From Ricinus communis (taxonomy: Eukaryota; Streptophyta; Magnoliopsida; Malpighiales; Euphorbiaceae), in contig NC_063259.1 in the NCBI RefSeq assembly GCF_019578655.1, positions 17,450,489 to 17,514,488 on the forward strand: a DNA stretch of 64,000 nt. The letters run 5' to 3'. The notes under the pieces are model-generated. The model was given only the letters and a program-made list of their open reading frames with translations. It had not been told where the DNA came from and did not search any database. Shown piece after piece: positions 44,525 through 54,831 of this stretch. The first letter of the stretch is position 1, and each line of letters opens with the position of its first letter. Position numbers and translations under genes: made by a program.

Positions 44525-47500
44525 TTCATATAAATTTATTGAACCCATCTTGTTGAGAATCAAATGATGATTCTCGTTGTCAAGAGCTTTTGTAAATATG
44601 TTTGCTAATTAATCTTGACTCTTGATATAAGGCATTTCAATTTCTCCCTTTTGGACTTTTTTCCTGATGAAGTGACAATCAACTTCAATGTGCTTGGTTC
44701 GTTCATGGAACACCGGGTTCGACGCGATGTGGCGAGCAGCTTGGTTATCGCAATACATTTTCATAGGCCCTTTACTTTCAATTTTCATGTCTTTGAGAAC
44801 TTGCTTGATCCAAGTGAGTTCGCTAGCTGTGGATGCCATTGCACGGTATTCGGCTTCGATGCTTGATCTTGCAATTACACTTTGCTTTTTGCTTTTCCAT
44901 GTTACCAAGTTTCCTCCTACAAAGACACAAAAACCAGTGGTTGACTTTCTGTCACAGCTTCCAGCCCAATCTGCATCAGAAAAACCAACTATATTAGTAG
45001 AATTATTTTTCCTCATCCAAATTCCTTGCCCAGGGATTCCCTTGAGATATCTGAGAATTCGGTCTATAGCTTCCAGGTGACTGGTATGAGGAGCATGCAT
45101 GAACTGGCTCACCATACTCACTGCAAATGAAAGGTCAGGCCTAGTGACAGTTAAATAAATTAGTTTCCCTACCAAGCGCTGATAATGCTCTATGTTGGTT
45201 AGGGGTTCTCCATCTTCTAGATTAAGTTTGATTTTTGTTTCCATTGGAGTGTTGGCAGGTTTAGCTCCTATTTTCCAGTTTCCTTTAATAGATCAAGAGT
45301 ATATTTCCTTTGAGATAGGAATAAACCCTTGTTAGACTTTGCCATTTCCATGCCTAGAAAATATGATAGCTGGCCTAGGTCTTTGATATCAAATTCCTTT
45401 TTTAGACTTTATTTGACATTCTCTATCCCTTGATTATCATTCCCTGTTATTATGATATCATCAACATATACTAAAATGACAATAGTGTGTATGTGAGTGT
45501 GCTTAACAAACATAAAAGAATCAGATTCACATCTTTTAAAATTAATATTTAATAGAAAGTGGCTGAGTTTGGCATACCATGCTCTCGGGGATTGTTTCAG
45601 GCCATAGATTGCCTTCTTTAGCTTACATACCAGTGAGGTGTCTGAGGTTGACTTATTTCTAGGAGGTAGCGTTATGTAGACTTCCTCTTCTAAATTTCCT
45701 TGTAAGAAGGCATTCTTGACATCCATTTGAAATAGGTTCCAGCCCTGATTAATTGCTATTGAGAGGAGGATTCTGACCGTATTCATTTTGGCCACTGGGG
45801 CAAAAGTCTCTTGATAGTCAACTCCATAGGTTTGAATGAAGCTTCGGGCTACAAGTCTGGCCTTGTATCTTTCAATGGTTCCATCACTGTTGTACTTGAT
45901 TTTGTATATCCACTTGCATCCCACGAGTTTTTTATTAGGTGGAAGAGACACAATACTCCATGTATCATTTTCTTCTAGGGCAAGAAGTTCTTCTTCCATA
46001 GCCTTACACTATTTGGGATCAGTGTTGGCTTTATAGAAGTTTGTGGGTTCAGAGTGATTTGAGATCTGGCATAAATAGTTACGGTATTGGTTAGTTAAGA
46101 CATTATAGGAAATGAAATTCTGAATTGGATATGTTACCGTATGAGACACATAGTCTCTATATTTCACAGGTGGTCTAATTTGCCGAGTAGGTCTTCTCAA
46201 GGCAATTGCTTCTTCTTCTTGAGGTTGAGCTTCTGGTGTTGGATCGTCTCCCCTTGAAGGAATTAGCCTTGAGACTGGAGGTGACTCCCCTAGAGCGGAC
46301 AATCCTGTTTAGAGCTGCTAAGAGAGAAATCAGAGTTAAGCGGAAATAAAGATTGGCATGGTCCATTAGTGAAGTCCATATTGGTTGGGTTGGTGTAGTA
46401 GGGATTAGTCTCGATAAATGTGACATCACGAGAGACATAGGTTTTGTAGGTCAAGGGATCATAACACTTATACCCTTTTTGAGTGGATGAGTATCCTAGG
46501 AAAAGTGTTTTGACACAGCTTCGGTCAAGCTTATGCGGATGTTTAACATGCACATAGCAAACACAACCAAAGACCCTAAGGTGCCCTAATTCTATTTTTC
46601 AGTTTTTAAGGACTTCTAGGGGGCTCATATTTTTTAAGGTGACAGTGGGAAGCCTATTGATGATGTAGGTGGCCGTTAAGAGGGAATCTAACCAAAAAAT
46701 AGAAGGAACATTATTTTGAAAAAGTAGGATACGAGTGACATTGAGAAGATGTCGATTTTTACGTTCAGAAACACCATTTTGTTCAAGGGTATTAACACAT
46801 GTGGTTTGATGCACAATTCCGTTTTGTTTAAAAAATGTAGAAAAATTGTGGTTTATATATTCCGTGTCGTTGTTAGAGCAAAATTTTTTACATGGGCATT
46901 ATACTAATTTTTTATGAAAATAAAGAATTCTTGAAAATGAGAAAAAACTTCATTTTTTCCTTTTAGTAAATACACCCAGGTAGTGCGAGAGTAATCATCA
47001 ATAAATGTAACAAAATATCGAAAGTGATTATATGAGGTGACGGGGGCAGGTCCCCAAACATCAGAATGTATTAAATCAAAAGCATTTTCTGACATACTAA
47101 AAGACAAGGAGAAGGGTAACTGAGTGTGTTTAGAAAATTTACACACGTCACAATTATTAAAGTTCAAGTTGTAAGAAAATAATTTATTTAGAACAGTGTC
47201 GGAGGGATGCCCAAATCGCCAGTGCATTAACATGTCTTGGGTGGATTTGGTTGACACAAAATACTGCTGGGTAGAAGTATGGAGATAGTATAGGCCATTT
47301 TCTAAATGTCCTTAACCAATCGTCCTTTCGAAAATTCGATCCTGAAAAATTACTGAAGACGGTGAGAAAATAATAATACAGTTTAAATCACGAGTAATTT
47401 TGCCAATAGATAAAAGATTAGATTGAAAATCAGGCAGAAATAAAATATTTGTAAGGTTAGAATTAAATAAATTAGTAGTTCCATATCCCTGAATTTTGAC

Positions 47501-47630
47501 TTTGTTTCCATTGGCAACTGTCACATGATGGGAGTCCCTGATAGAATGAATTTTTTGTAATTCTATGGGATCCCAAGTCATGTGATCTATTGCTCCAAAG
47601 TCAATAATCCAGGCATGTTGACAGGATTTT
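44525..47630 (-). pseudogene. Copia-2 pol: protease, integrase, RT, RNase H
   Basis: The protease start reads WIIDFGAIDHMTWD, in which Ser of DSGA is Phe and the Thr is Ile. Integrase holds HWRFGHPSDTVLNKL, CDVCKFSKH and FDLIHSDVWGPAP with FIDDYSRTTWVY (46904-47257), then ERKNRHLLNVTRILLFQ (46599-46814). RT (45409-45999) is one long frame with DVKNAFLQGNLEEEVYITLP, KKAIYGLKQSPRAWY and YVDD at 45457-45468. RT end and RNase H (44609-45244) contain SFAVSMVSQFMHAPHT, DADWAGSCDRKSTTGF and MYCDNQAARHIASNP. Frameshifts separate the blocks. RT and RNase H are better preserved than in copia-1. Confidence 0.88.
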
Positions 47631-48935
47631 ATAGTTTTTTGAACTGAATTTAAAATGGTTTGAACCGAACCTGACCCATCGGGTTGGAAGGACTCGAACC
47701 CATAGGGTTGTTGAACTAGGGCTTGAAGTTGGGCTAGAATTTCTGTTATATGGGCTTGATTGATCTGTTAGGCCTGGGCCTGGCGGGCTTGCTGAGTTTG
47801 ATAGGCCTGTTGGGCCGGCTGGGTGGACTGGGCCGGATGGGCCTGAGGAGGAGCTGGGCTAGTCCTAGTAGAGTGGGCCTGAAGTAGAGTTGGGCCAGTC
47901 TCAATTCGGATCGGGTCTATATGATGCTGGCGGGTCAAAAACTCGGGTAGGGTCATTGAGTGACATTCGAAATCGGGTCGGGTTTGATATTTTTCTGACC
48001 CGGTATACTCCTCTCTTAACCCTAACCCTAACACGTCATAACCACTTACTACATGTAACCCCTCTCTATTCTCTCTTTGGCCGCCACCCTTATTCTCTCC
48101 TCTCCTCCCTAGTCTCACATTGCCAATGCCTTCCCACCCCCGAGATGGCCTCAAATGCGGGTAGAGGTGCCAGCAACCATCGCGGGGGTGACCCTGCTTT
48201 TGGCAATGGTCGCAGCGCGCGATGGCGCTTGGTCCTTCTCGCTGTCGGGCTACGTCTCATCGAGAGTTGTAGGCCTGGTTGTTTGTGAGGTTTGGGATGG
48301 AATTCATGGTGTTTCTCCGCATTTGTTCGCGCTGAACACTTACTATTACTTCGTCAATTTTTGGCAGTTTGGACGCGAGGAGGATCTGTGATCTCAAGCT
48401 TTCATAGCTTGAGTCCAGTCCGCCAAGGTAAGTATAAACTAGATCCTGTTATGCTCGTTTCTATATTTCGTCTGGGTCGTTTGATGGCGAAAGATAGTTT
48501 TGCAACTCTTCCCACCTTGTGAGTATTTCTATTGCATATTGAGAGGAACTTTTTGTTCCTTGAGTTATTTGAGATAACTCTTGTTTAAGTCTGAATATAT
48601 GAGCAAAGTTGTGTTGATAGCCGTAAAGGCTTTGCATTTTTTCCCAAATTGATTTTTATGATTCCATTAGAATACAAAGTTGGGAGATTTGTGGTTCTAT
48701 AATATTTGTGAGCATCGACATGACCAAATGGTCAGTCATCTGCCACTCTTCCATGCTTTCAATTTCTGCTTTTGTTGGGGCCTCTAGCCTTTCTGGTTTT
48801 GGTTTTGGCTTTGTTCTAGTGATGAACCCCAACTTTCTTCTGCCGCTGAGGCCAATGTACACTGTTTTTTTACCATTCGAAATAATTGGAATTTCCTTTA
48901 AGTATGATGTTGGTTAATTTTTCATTTTGAGACAT
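47631..48935 (-). pseudogene. Copia-2 gag
   Basis: Start at 48935 (MSQNEKLTNIILKGNS). A TAA follows FEW at about 48868. Conserved blocks are VYIGLSGRRKLGFITRTK and MSMLTNIIEPQI (48656-48862). A zinc knuckle CDHCQKQGHPRDGC sits at about 48173-48214. After it is a Gln/Ala/Pro-rich linker (47768-47880 codes repeated QAHPAQ-like words). Broken by stops and frame changes. Confidence 0.78.
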
Positions 48936-48948
48936 GATTGGGTAAAAC

Positions 48949-48961
48949 TTCTCTGATACTA
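48949..48961 (-). other. PBS of copia-2
   Basis: On the minus strand TAGTATCAGAGAA, near the initiator tRNA-Met PBS TGGTATCAGAGC, directly inside the 5' LTR. Confidence 0.65.
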
Positions 48962-49224
48962 TGTGAAAAAGAACAATGAAGAGTGAAGAGCAATTGTGTA
49001 TTTACTGTTTTTAACTTCTGAGTTCTTTACATTGAGTTGGTGGTTCTATACATTCTGAATTGTTCCTTCTAACGGTAGTTACAATGGATCTTTCTGTATG
49101 AGGTAAAGGTAGAAGTGAAAAGGTTGCTCCTTTTATCTCAGGTCTGTGATGAGAAGCCTGCACAAGCAACCTAGCTTGTGCAGCCTTTGAGACCTTAGCT
49201 TGCAGCCTTCCTTCTTCTTTCTTC
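48962..49224 (-). repeat. 5' LTR of copia-2, slightly short
   Basis: About 263 bp. It matches 44218-44507 with a deletion near 49117-49120 (the tttcctgctttgtagg part is missing) and loses its last two bases where the right duplication copy begins. Confidence 0.85.
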
Positions 49225-49692
49225 AAAATTGGACTTTGAAATCAAAGTTAGGAATTTAAAGTGAAATGGTATATACACATATATATATATATATACATAC
49301 ACACACACATATATATATATATATGGATGACTTGAGATTGACACTTTTCACTGTATAAACAACCGAGCAAAAGTCAATAAACTATTTTTACCGCAAATAT
49401 TGGGAGAAAGACATATCCGATGAGGTTGTAGCTTAGATAAACCATCGACAACTAGAAACTTACCCATTTCCAGCATAACCTACATCATGATTTTGGCAAG
49501 TTAAAAACAAGTGATTTTAAGAAAATAAATTTACATTTTCTGTAACTTAATTATAAGAGGAATTGCAAATGTACAATGTTAGATAATTTTCCTCTGGCAT
49601 CAGAAGTTCCTTTAGCTCCTTTCTAAAAATATGACATTGCTCCATTTGAAATGTGAAGAAGTCTGATCTAGAGGTTCAAACTCAATTCGGAA
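49225..49692. repeat. Right copy of ~480-bp direct duplication flanking copia-2
   Basis: It matches 43736-44217 from aaaattggactttgaaatc to ctcaattcggaa, then continues into unique sequence gtttgtggtcc. Very few substitutions outside the TA/CA repeat, so the duplication is recent relative to other decay here. Confidence 0.85.
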
Positions 49693-51401
49693 GTTTGTGG
49701 TCCAAAGGTCTAATTACTGGATTTAGTTGCGCCACATACAGAGTTATGAAATTATCTTTTGTACGACAACTTTGTTGTGTCCACCTCCTACACTCATAGG
49801 TATTTACAGTGGGAGCACTAGAAGTTGCTCCTAGTCTTTCAATTTCTAATGCATTTACTTATTCAACCCCATATGTTGTATCTTCATCATTCTCAACTTC
49901 CATCCCTTAATCAACTTTGGTATGTTGTAATTTTGATGAAGCTAAGGTCCCTAAAAACCTGCCCACCAAAAAATAATAAATCGATTTGACTTATGCAAGT
50001 TTGAGTTGAAGAAAAGATTCAATTAGGTGCATTAATTGAAGCTTTGGCTTCATTGATTTCTGTCTCAATATAGGAACTTATTTGGAGAATTTTAGGAACA
50101 TGGCGATTTTCATCTAGGATTTTCTCATCAACAACAGGTGCAATAATTCCTTTCCTCGATTCATCATCATTCTCTTGTGGCTATATGTGACTGTCGAATT
50201 CCGATGAGCTAGCCACCTATTTGACAAACCTATTTTCTTCGTAACAGTTCAGAATCATGCTTAAAACATTCCAATTAAGAAAAACCAATAAAATTGCATA
50301 CTATTATAAAGAAAGGATTGTACCTTCTTAGGAAGACATTGTACTCACAAACTCTCCCATTCACGACATTCACTGTTGTACGGATGGGGCTCCCCATATT
50401 TTATTTTCCAAATGTAGTAGAGTAATTATCAAATTTAATGGAATATGAAGGAATTCCTACTAGTCATTTTATAAATTGAAATATATAGTGGTCAATAATT
50501 AAAAGCATTAGTTTTTTAATACCAGAGCTAAACCATAAGACCTAGAACGACCCTTGTCCTTTTTCATCGCTGTGTGAATGTCATCAATAGTCCAAGCAAA
50601 AAGCCATGGTGTCCCATCGTAAAATAGAACATTGCCCATGTCTATGGTCCTGATATAACAACTGCAACATTTCATAGATTTAATACAAGTGAGAAATGCG
50701 CATATAGGTAAATAATTAAAGACAACTAAAGTTTATTAAAATTTTTCTGTTTAGTGTAACACTCAAAAGGGGTTCTTACCACTAATATAAAAACACATTC
50801 AGCAATTCCACTCGAGTGCCTGTTTGATGCCATAGACTTCCTAATGTTTTTGCGTTGGAGACTAACCAATCCAGCATATACCTGGCCTAATTGTAGTTGG
50901 TCACTTGCTTTATGTCACATATGGCATGGACATGTTTTAGACTGATTTGGACATTCTGTGTGGGGCAGAAAAAAATACCCAGAGCATATAGTAGAAAATG
51001 CTTCAAAAATTTCCTTACACTTTGACTCCTTAATCTTTGACAACGTGACTTTACTTCTTATTGACTTCGGTGAGCCGTACTCACCAACAAGCTCATCATA
51101 AAGATCCTTATTGTGGGATCTAGTTGGGGTGATGGTTTCTTCATGTCAACAAGTATTCTAAAATCTACCCAACATAGTGTACTGTCATCCGAACTTTTAA
51201 GTCATCCTTAATGGTGAAAATTTATGTCTCTAGCTCAAACCTATCCATCAACCATATGCATATCTGCTTGTCATACCTCATACTACATATGTGCAATATT
51301 ACACCAAAGGCACTTTCCTAAACCCACTCCTTTTCCTTAGTCGACAACTCCTTCACCAGTGCATGTAATACAATAGGTCCACCTGTCAAAGCTAGGCTCT
51401 A
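49693..51401 (-). pseudogene. Decayed intron-containing gene, DUF1985/Ulp1-transposon-like (tentative)
   Basis: Minus-strand pieces in order: CSMRYDKQICIWLMDRFELET near 51250; LYDELVGEYGSPKSIRSKVT and SKIKESKCKEIFEAFSTICS near 51000-51100; a piece ending at a GGTAAG donor-like site near 50770; then, after an AG near 50668, DMGNVLFYDGTPWLFAWTID near 50590. The pattern of an IC-WL-D-F piece, an intron, then P-W-AWT-D resembles proteins borne by Ulp1-carrying plant transposons (DUF1985 type). Stops lie throughout. The SIRE-like LTR at 51402 cuts its 5' side. Confidence 0.3.
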
Positions 51402-52642
51402 TATTGTCCCTTGGAACTAAGAAGAGGGGTTGAATTGGTGACCTCAAATTGCAGAAATTAAAGCTTTTATGTAAAAATAAAAGAGATTAGGATAAAGGTA
51501 AAGAGAGTAAGGGTTAAAGAGGATGACACAAAGGATTTATAGTGGTTCAGGAACAAACCTCCCTACATCCACTCCTCAAGATGACACTTGAGTATTTCAC
51601 TGTAATCACTAAGATTACAATCTTTTAGGTTTTAGAAGTTCACTCAACAACTTGGTGTTTTCAAGGCTCACACTAAACCTCTTCCCTTAGTGTATCAATC
51701 TCTAACTAAGTCCCTTAACCATTGAATATTAATGGTTACTCGACAACCAATTCATTATATTTTTAATACCTAGTCTCACGCATAAATCCTTTTAATTTTT
51801 TGTTGAACAAAGAGTTTTAACTTAATACACTTTACAAATAAAGAAATTGAGTGTAGAAAGTTAAAAAATAAATTTGTAAGAGTTTTGGTATATCTAATTC
51901 ACACACTTAGTTATAGAGTCTTTAAGAGAGGTATTTATGCATATACCAACCCCTTGGAGACGTTATAATGAGGCCAAAACTCTTTAATTGCAAAATTTGA
52001 TGACTTGGCAAAAATTGCCTAAAGTCATGAAAAGTGCCCCCACACTTTCCAAGCGCACTCGCACTTTCTAAAAAGAGATATTGAGGCTTCAACGGCTCCA
52101 ACCATGTGTCACTGATAGGGTGGTAATGTCTCAACGGTTACTGACATCGCATTAATTATGAAAATCGCCCTTGCGCCATAATAGTGCTCTCGTGCTTGCC
52201 TTGTCCATGCCCAGAAGCACCCTCGTGCTTCTCATCACGCCATCTTCTGCCAGTATTTGTCTTAAAGCCTAAAGAGAGTCGCCCTCGCACTTCTCATCGC
52301 GCCATCTTCTGCCAGTATTTGTCTTAAGGCCTAAAGAGAGTCACCCTCGTGCTAGTTGGAGCTTTGAACTTTGACTGCCAAGTGTCATAAGGCGATTGGC
52401 TGACTGTTAGATGGACTTTTCAATGTCTTGTAAACTTTTAGCCATATGAAAAGCGCCCACGCCCCTTGGAAGCGCCCTCATGCTTTTAGGGTTTTCAATA
52501 AGTCTTGCTTCAAGGCTAAAGAATGTTTAGGGTAATTTGGTTCCTTTGATGCTCTGTCACATGAACACTCAATCATGGTGTTAGTGATAATTAATTTGGT
52601 TGTTAGAATCAAAATAGATATCAATTGCACTTTAGGTCAACA
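51402..52642 (-). repeat. 3' LTR of second SIRE-like element
   Basis: 1241 bp. On plus it starts TATTGTCCC (ancestral TGTTGTCCC) and ends GGTCAACA. It is longer than 4976-6142 partly because a 62-bp unit is duplicated in tandem at 52228-52351, within its CG-rich array. A minus-strand CATAAATA near 51932-51940 occupies the TATA position. Confidence 0.82.
52228..52351. repeat. 62-bp tandem duplication in the LTR array
   Basis: Two copies (starting 52228 and 52290) of cttctcatcacgccatcttc and the bases that follow, each ending in agagtcRccctc. It expands the CG-rich array of this LTR. Confidence 0.85.
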
Positions 52643-53120
52643 AGCTCTCCCTTTTTTATTTTGATAACTAAATTGATTAGAAATTCAAAATTGGTCAAGT
52701 ATAAGTACAATTGGATAACTAAGAACTAATATTCACGAGCCAAAGGAACAATTTATTTTAAGGTAATTTAATAATTTGGTACTCCCCCTTAATGTTTGTA
52801 TTTACTCCCCCTTAGTTTTTGTAATTAAGCATATTTGGTTTATACTTCTCCCTCTTGATCAATTACTTAAGTTAAGTATTAGATTTCTCTTCATAGATTT
52901 CTTTCCCCTTTTAGGCATTAATCAATTTAGATTTGTTTCCCTTTAGCAAAATTAAAAGGAACAAGAGAAGTAAATTGCAAGGAGATAAGAAAATATGATA
53001 AAATTGCATTCATAAAGAGAAAACTATACATATGTGTGATCAATGAAAAGAAGACATGCATGAGTAGGAAAAACAAAATGAGAAACAAAAGAAACATAAA
53101 AGCTAAAAAAAATGAAGAAA
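52643..53120 (-). other. Polypurine tract and 3' untranslated part of second SIRE-like element
   Basis: The purine tract reads AAAATAAAAAAGGGAGAGCT on minus next to the LTR. About 480 bp then separates it from the ORF3 stop, the same distance as in the plus-strand copy (4494-4975). No coding frame. Confidence 0.65.
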
Positions 53121-54259
53121 TCAATCTTCTTCTTCATCATCCTCTTCTCCTTCTTCCTATTGATAGAGCGTAAGCTCTTTTCCTTTCCCACTTGAGCTTC
53201 CTTGAGGAGGTGAATTGGAGCCTCTTCTTCCTCTTCTTCTTCCCAATCCTCCACATGACAATGAGGAATCTTGTGGCCTTTTTGGATTTTGACTAAGTCC
53301 ACATGCGAATGGTGGAGATAATTTCAAGTTTTTTCCATTTGCTTAAGGACTTTATCCTCAAAAGAAAGAGAAGATGGAGTAGGAAAAGAAGAAGGGGTTA
53401 GATCACTTGGGATCCTATGATCTTTCTATTTTTTTTCTTCCTATCATCCACATATTCCCCAATAAGAAGAAAGAATTCCCCATCTATTTCCACTAGTCTA
53501 ATGACTTTGGCATGCTCTAGGAATACTAAGCCAAGTAAAAATGGTGAGATATGAGGAGTTAGGTAAGTCTTGTTTAGAGGAGTGAGGGCTTGGAAGTGTT
53601 TGGCAAGTTTAGTGATATGGGAAGAGAAAAGAATGACACCTTTTTGAGTATTGCCAAGCTGAAAGTGAGGATGCGCTTACCATGAATCATCGCATAGAGG
53701 AAAAGAAGGTCTTTTTGGGGAACTTTCTCAATTTCATTATCTCTTGCATGGATGTTGGTGGCTATCATCCTATGCACTAACCAATAAGTTAGGGGTTTAA
53801 CATCTTTAGACAAGGAGTCTTTAAAATGAGTTTCTTTGGTGGAAATTTATCTCCAAAATTGGGAAAAAGAGAGAGGCATCTCTACAAAAAATTTAGTGAT
53901 TGAGAGATGGCCTCTTTCTTGAAACCCAAAGAGCCTAAACTCTATCCCATAATAGTCATCCCCATCTCCCTTTTTGTTGGTTACTAAGAGAGAAAGAAAT
54001 TCCTTAGTAAAATTCTCAAATCCATTTTCTAAGATTGGGGGTAGGAAGAAGTCTCTAAGCCCTCAATTGTCGAGAAGGGTGTGTACCTCTTGGGATATAC
54101 CAAGCTTAAGGAGGACTTCTTCATTAAAGAATCTACTAGGTTGAGTTTCCTTCCTCTCTATGGTCATGTATTTGATTCTAGCTTCATCATTCACTCCATT
54201 CTTTCTATGATTGATTTAGATGATAAAAAGCTTCTTCCAACAGCTTTTCTTGGACCTAT
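53121..54259 (-). pseudogene. SIRE-like ORF3 (full span, broken)
   Basis: About 380 codons from a start position at 54259, where ATG has become ATA, to a TGA at 53121. Pieces, in changing frames: GPRKAVGRSF; IERKETQPSRFFNEEVLLKL; FTKEFLSLLVTNKKGDGDDY; MSKDVKPLTYWLVHRMIATN with FLYAMIHGKRILTF (53574-53813); VEDWEEEEEEEAP; and a final acidic run EEGEEDDEEED. The order agrees with the two partial copies at 13082 and 3820. This position is called env-like in SIRE-type elements. The sequence here shows an acidic tail and no obvious membrane anchor, so the role is open. Confidence 0.55.
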
Positions 54260-54831
54260 GCTTGTCTTGTGGAAGAGGGAGAGAATTTTGAGATTTTTAA
54301 AGAAGAAAAGATGGAATATTTGTGTAAAAATGATGCAAATGTGTAAGATGTGGCTTTTATAGCCTTAAGGGGGTGTGAAAGATGGTAAAAAAATGGCTAG
54401 TTGCATAGTAAAACCCATTTTTAAAAATTCTGTAACAGCTAATGGCTTGCTCAAATCGAGGACAAGCACGGGCGCACCTGAGAAGCATAATCGTGCTTTT
54501 AAGAAAATAGTCACAATGACTATAATTTTAAGAAATCGCGATCGTGTTGATGAGTCACGAGCGCGCTTTTAAGGTCATATTCAAGATTGCTTACGGACCT
54601 ATAAAGTGCGAGCGCACTTTTTGTAATTTCATACAAAAAATTATACAAAAATGAATGCATGAGCATGCTCTTTTCATATTGATCACATTATTTTATGTAT
54701 GAGTATTGAGATGCACTAAGATTAAAAAAGAATCTAGTGCTAAGACAACTTAAATACTCAAATATTACACAATAATGGAAAAATCACAAGTATAAGTATC
54801 ACAAACAAAATTAGCACATATTTACAAGGAT
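54260..54831 (-). promoter_or_regulatory. Pol-ORF3 spacer with probable internal promoter (second copy)
   Basis: Minus-strand TATAAAAG at 54354-54361 in ttaaggctataaaagcc, 95 bp upstream of the ORF3 start. CG-rich words (gcgagcgcac, gagcgcgctttt, cgcgatcgtg, gcacgggcgcacc on plus) lie at 54455-54625. This matches the layout at 12720-13082 of the other copy. Confidence 0.5.

Larger units (their letters stand above)
44218..49224 (-). mobile_element. Ty1/copia element copia-2 within a direct duplication
   Basis: Minus-strand element with LTRs 44218-44507 and 48962-49224. It is related to copia-1 in gag and pol. The left end is a normal TGTGAAAAAG. The right end stops at CTTCAA, lacking the final CA. 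Instead of a 5-bp TSD, it is flanked by two copies of a ~480-bp sequence (43736-44217 and 49225-49692). Confidence 0.88.

Noticed and set aside
48015..48035. Telomere-like repeat (aaccctaaccctaac)
   Set aside because: Only about two and a half CCCTAA units, inside copia-2 gag. Too short for an interstitial telomere array.
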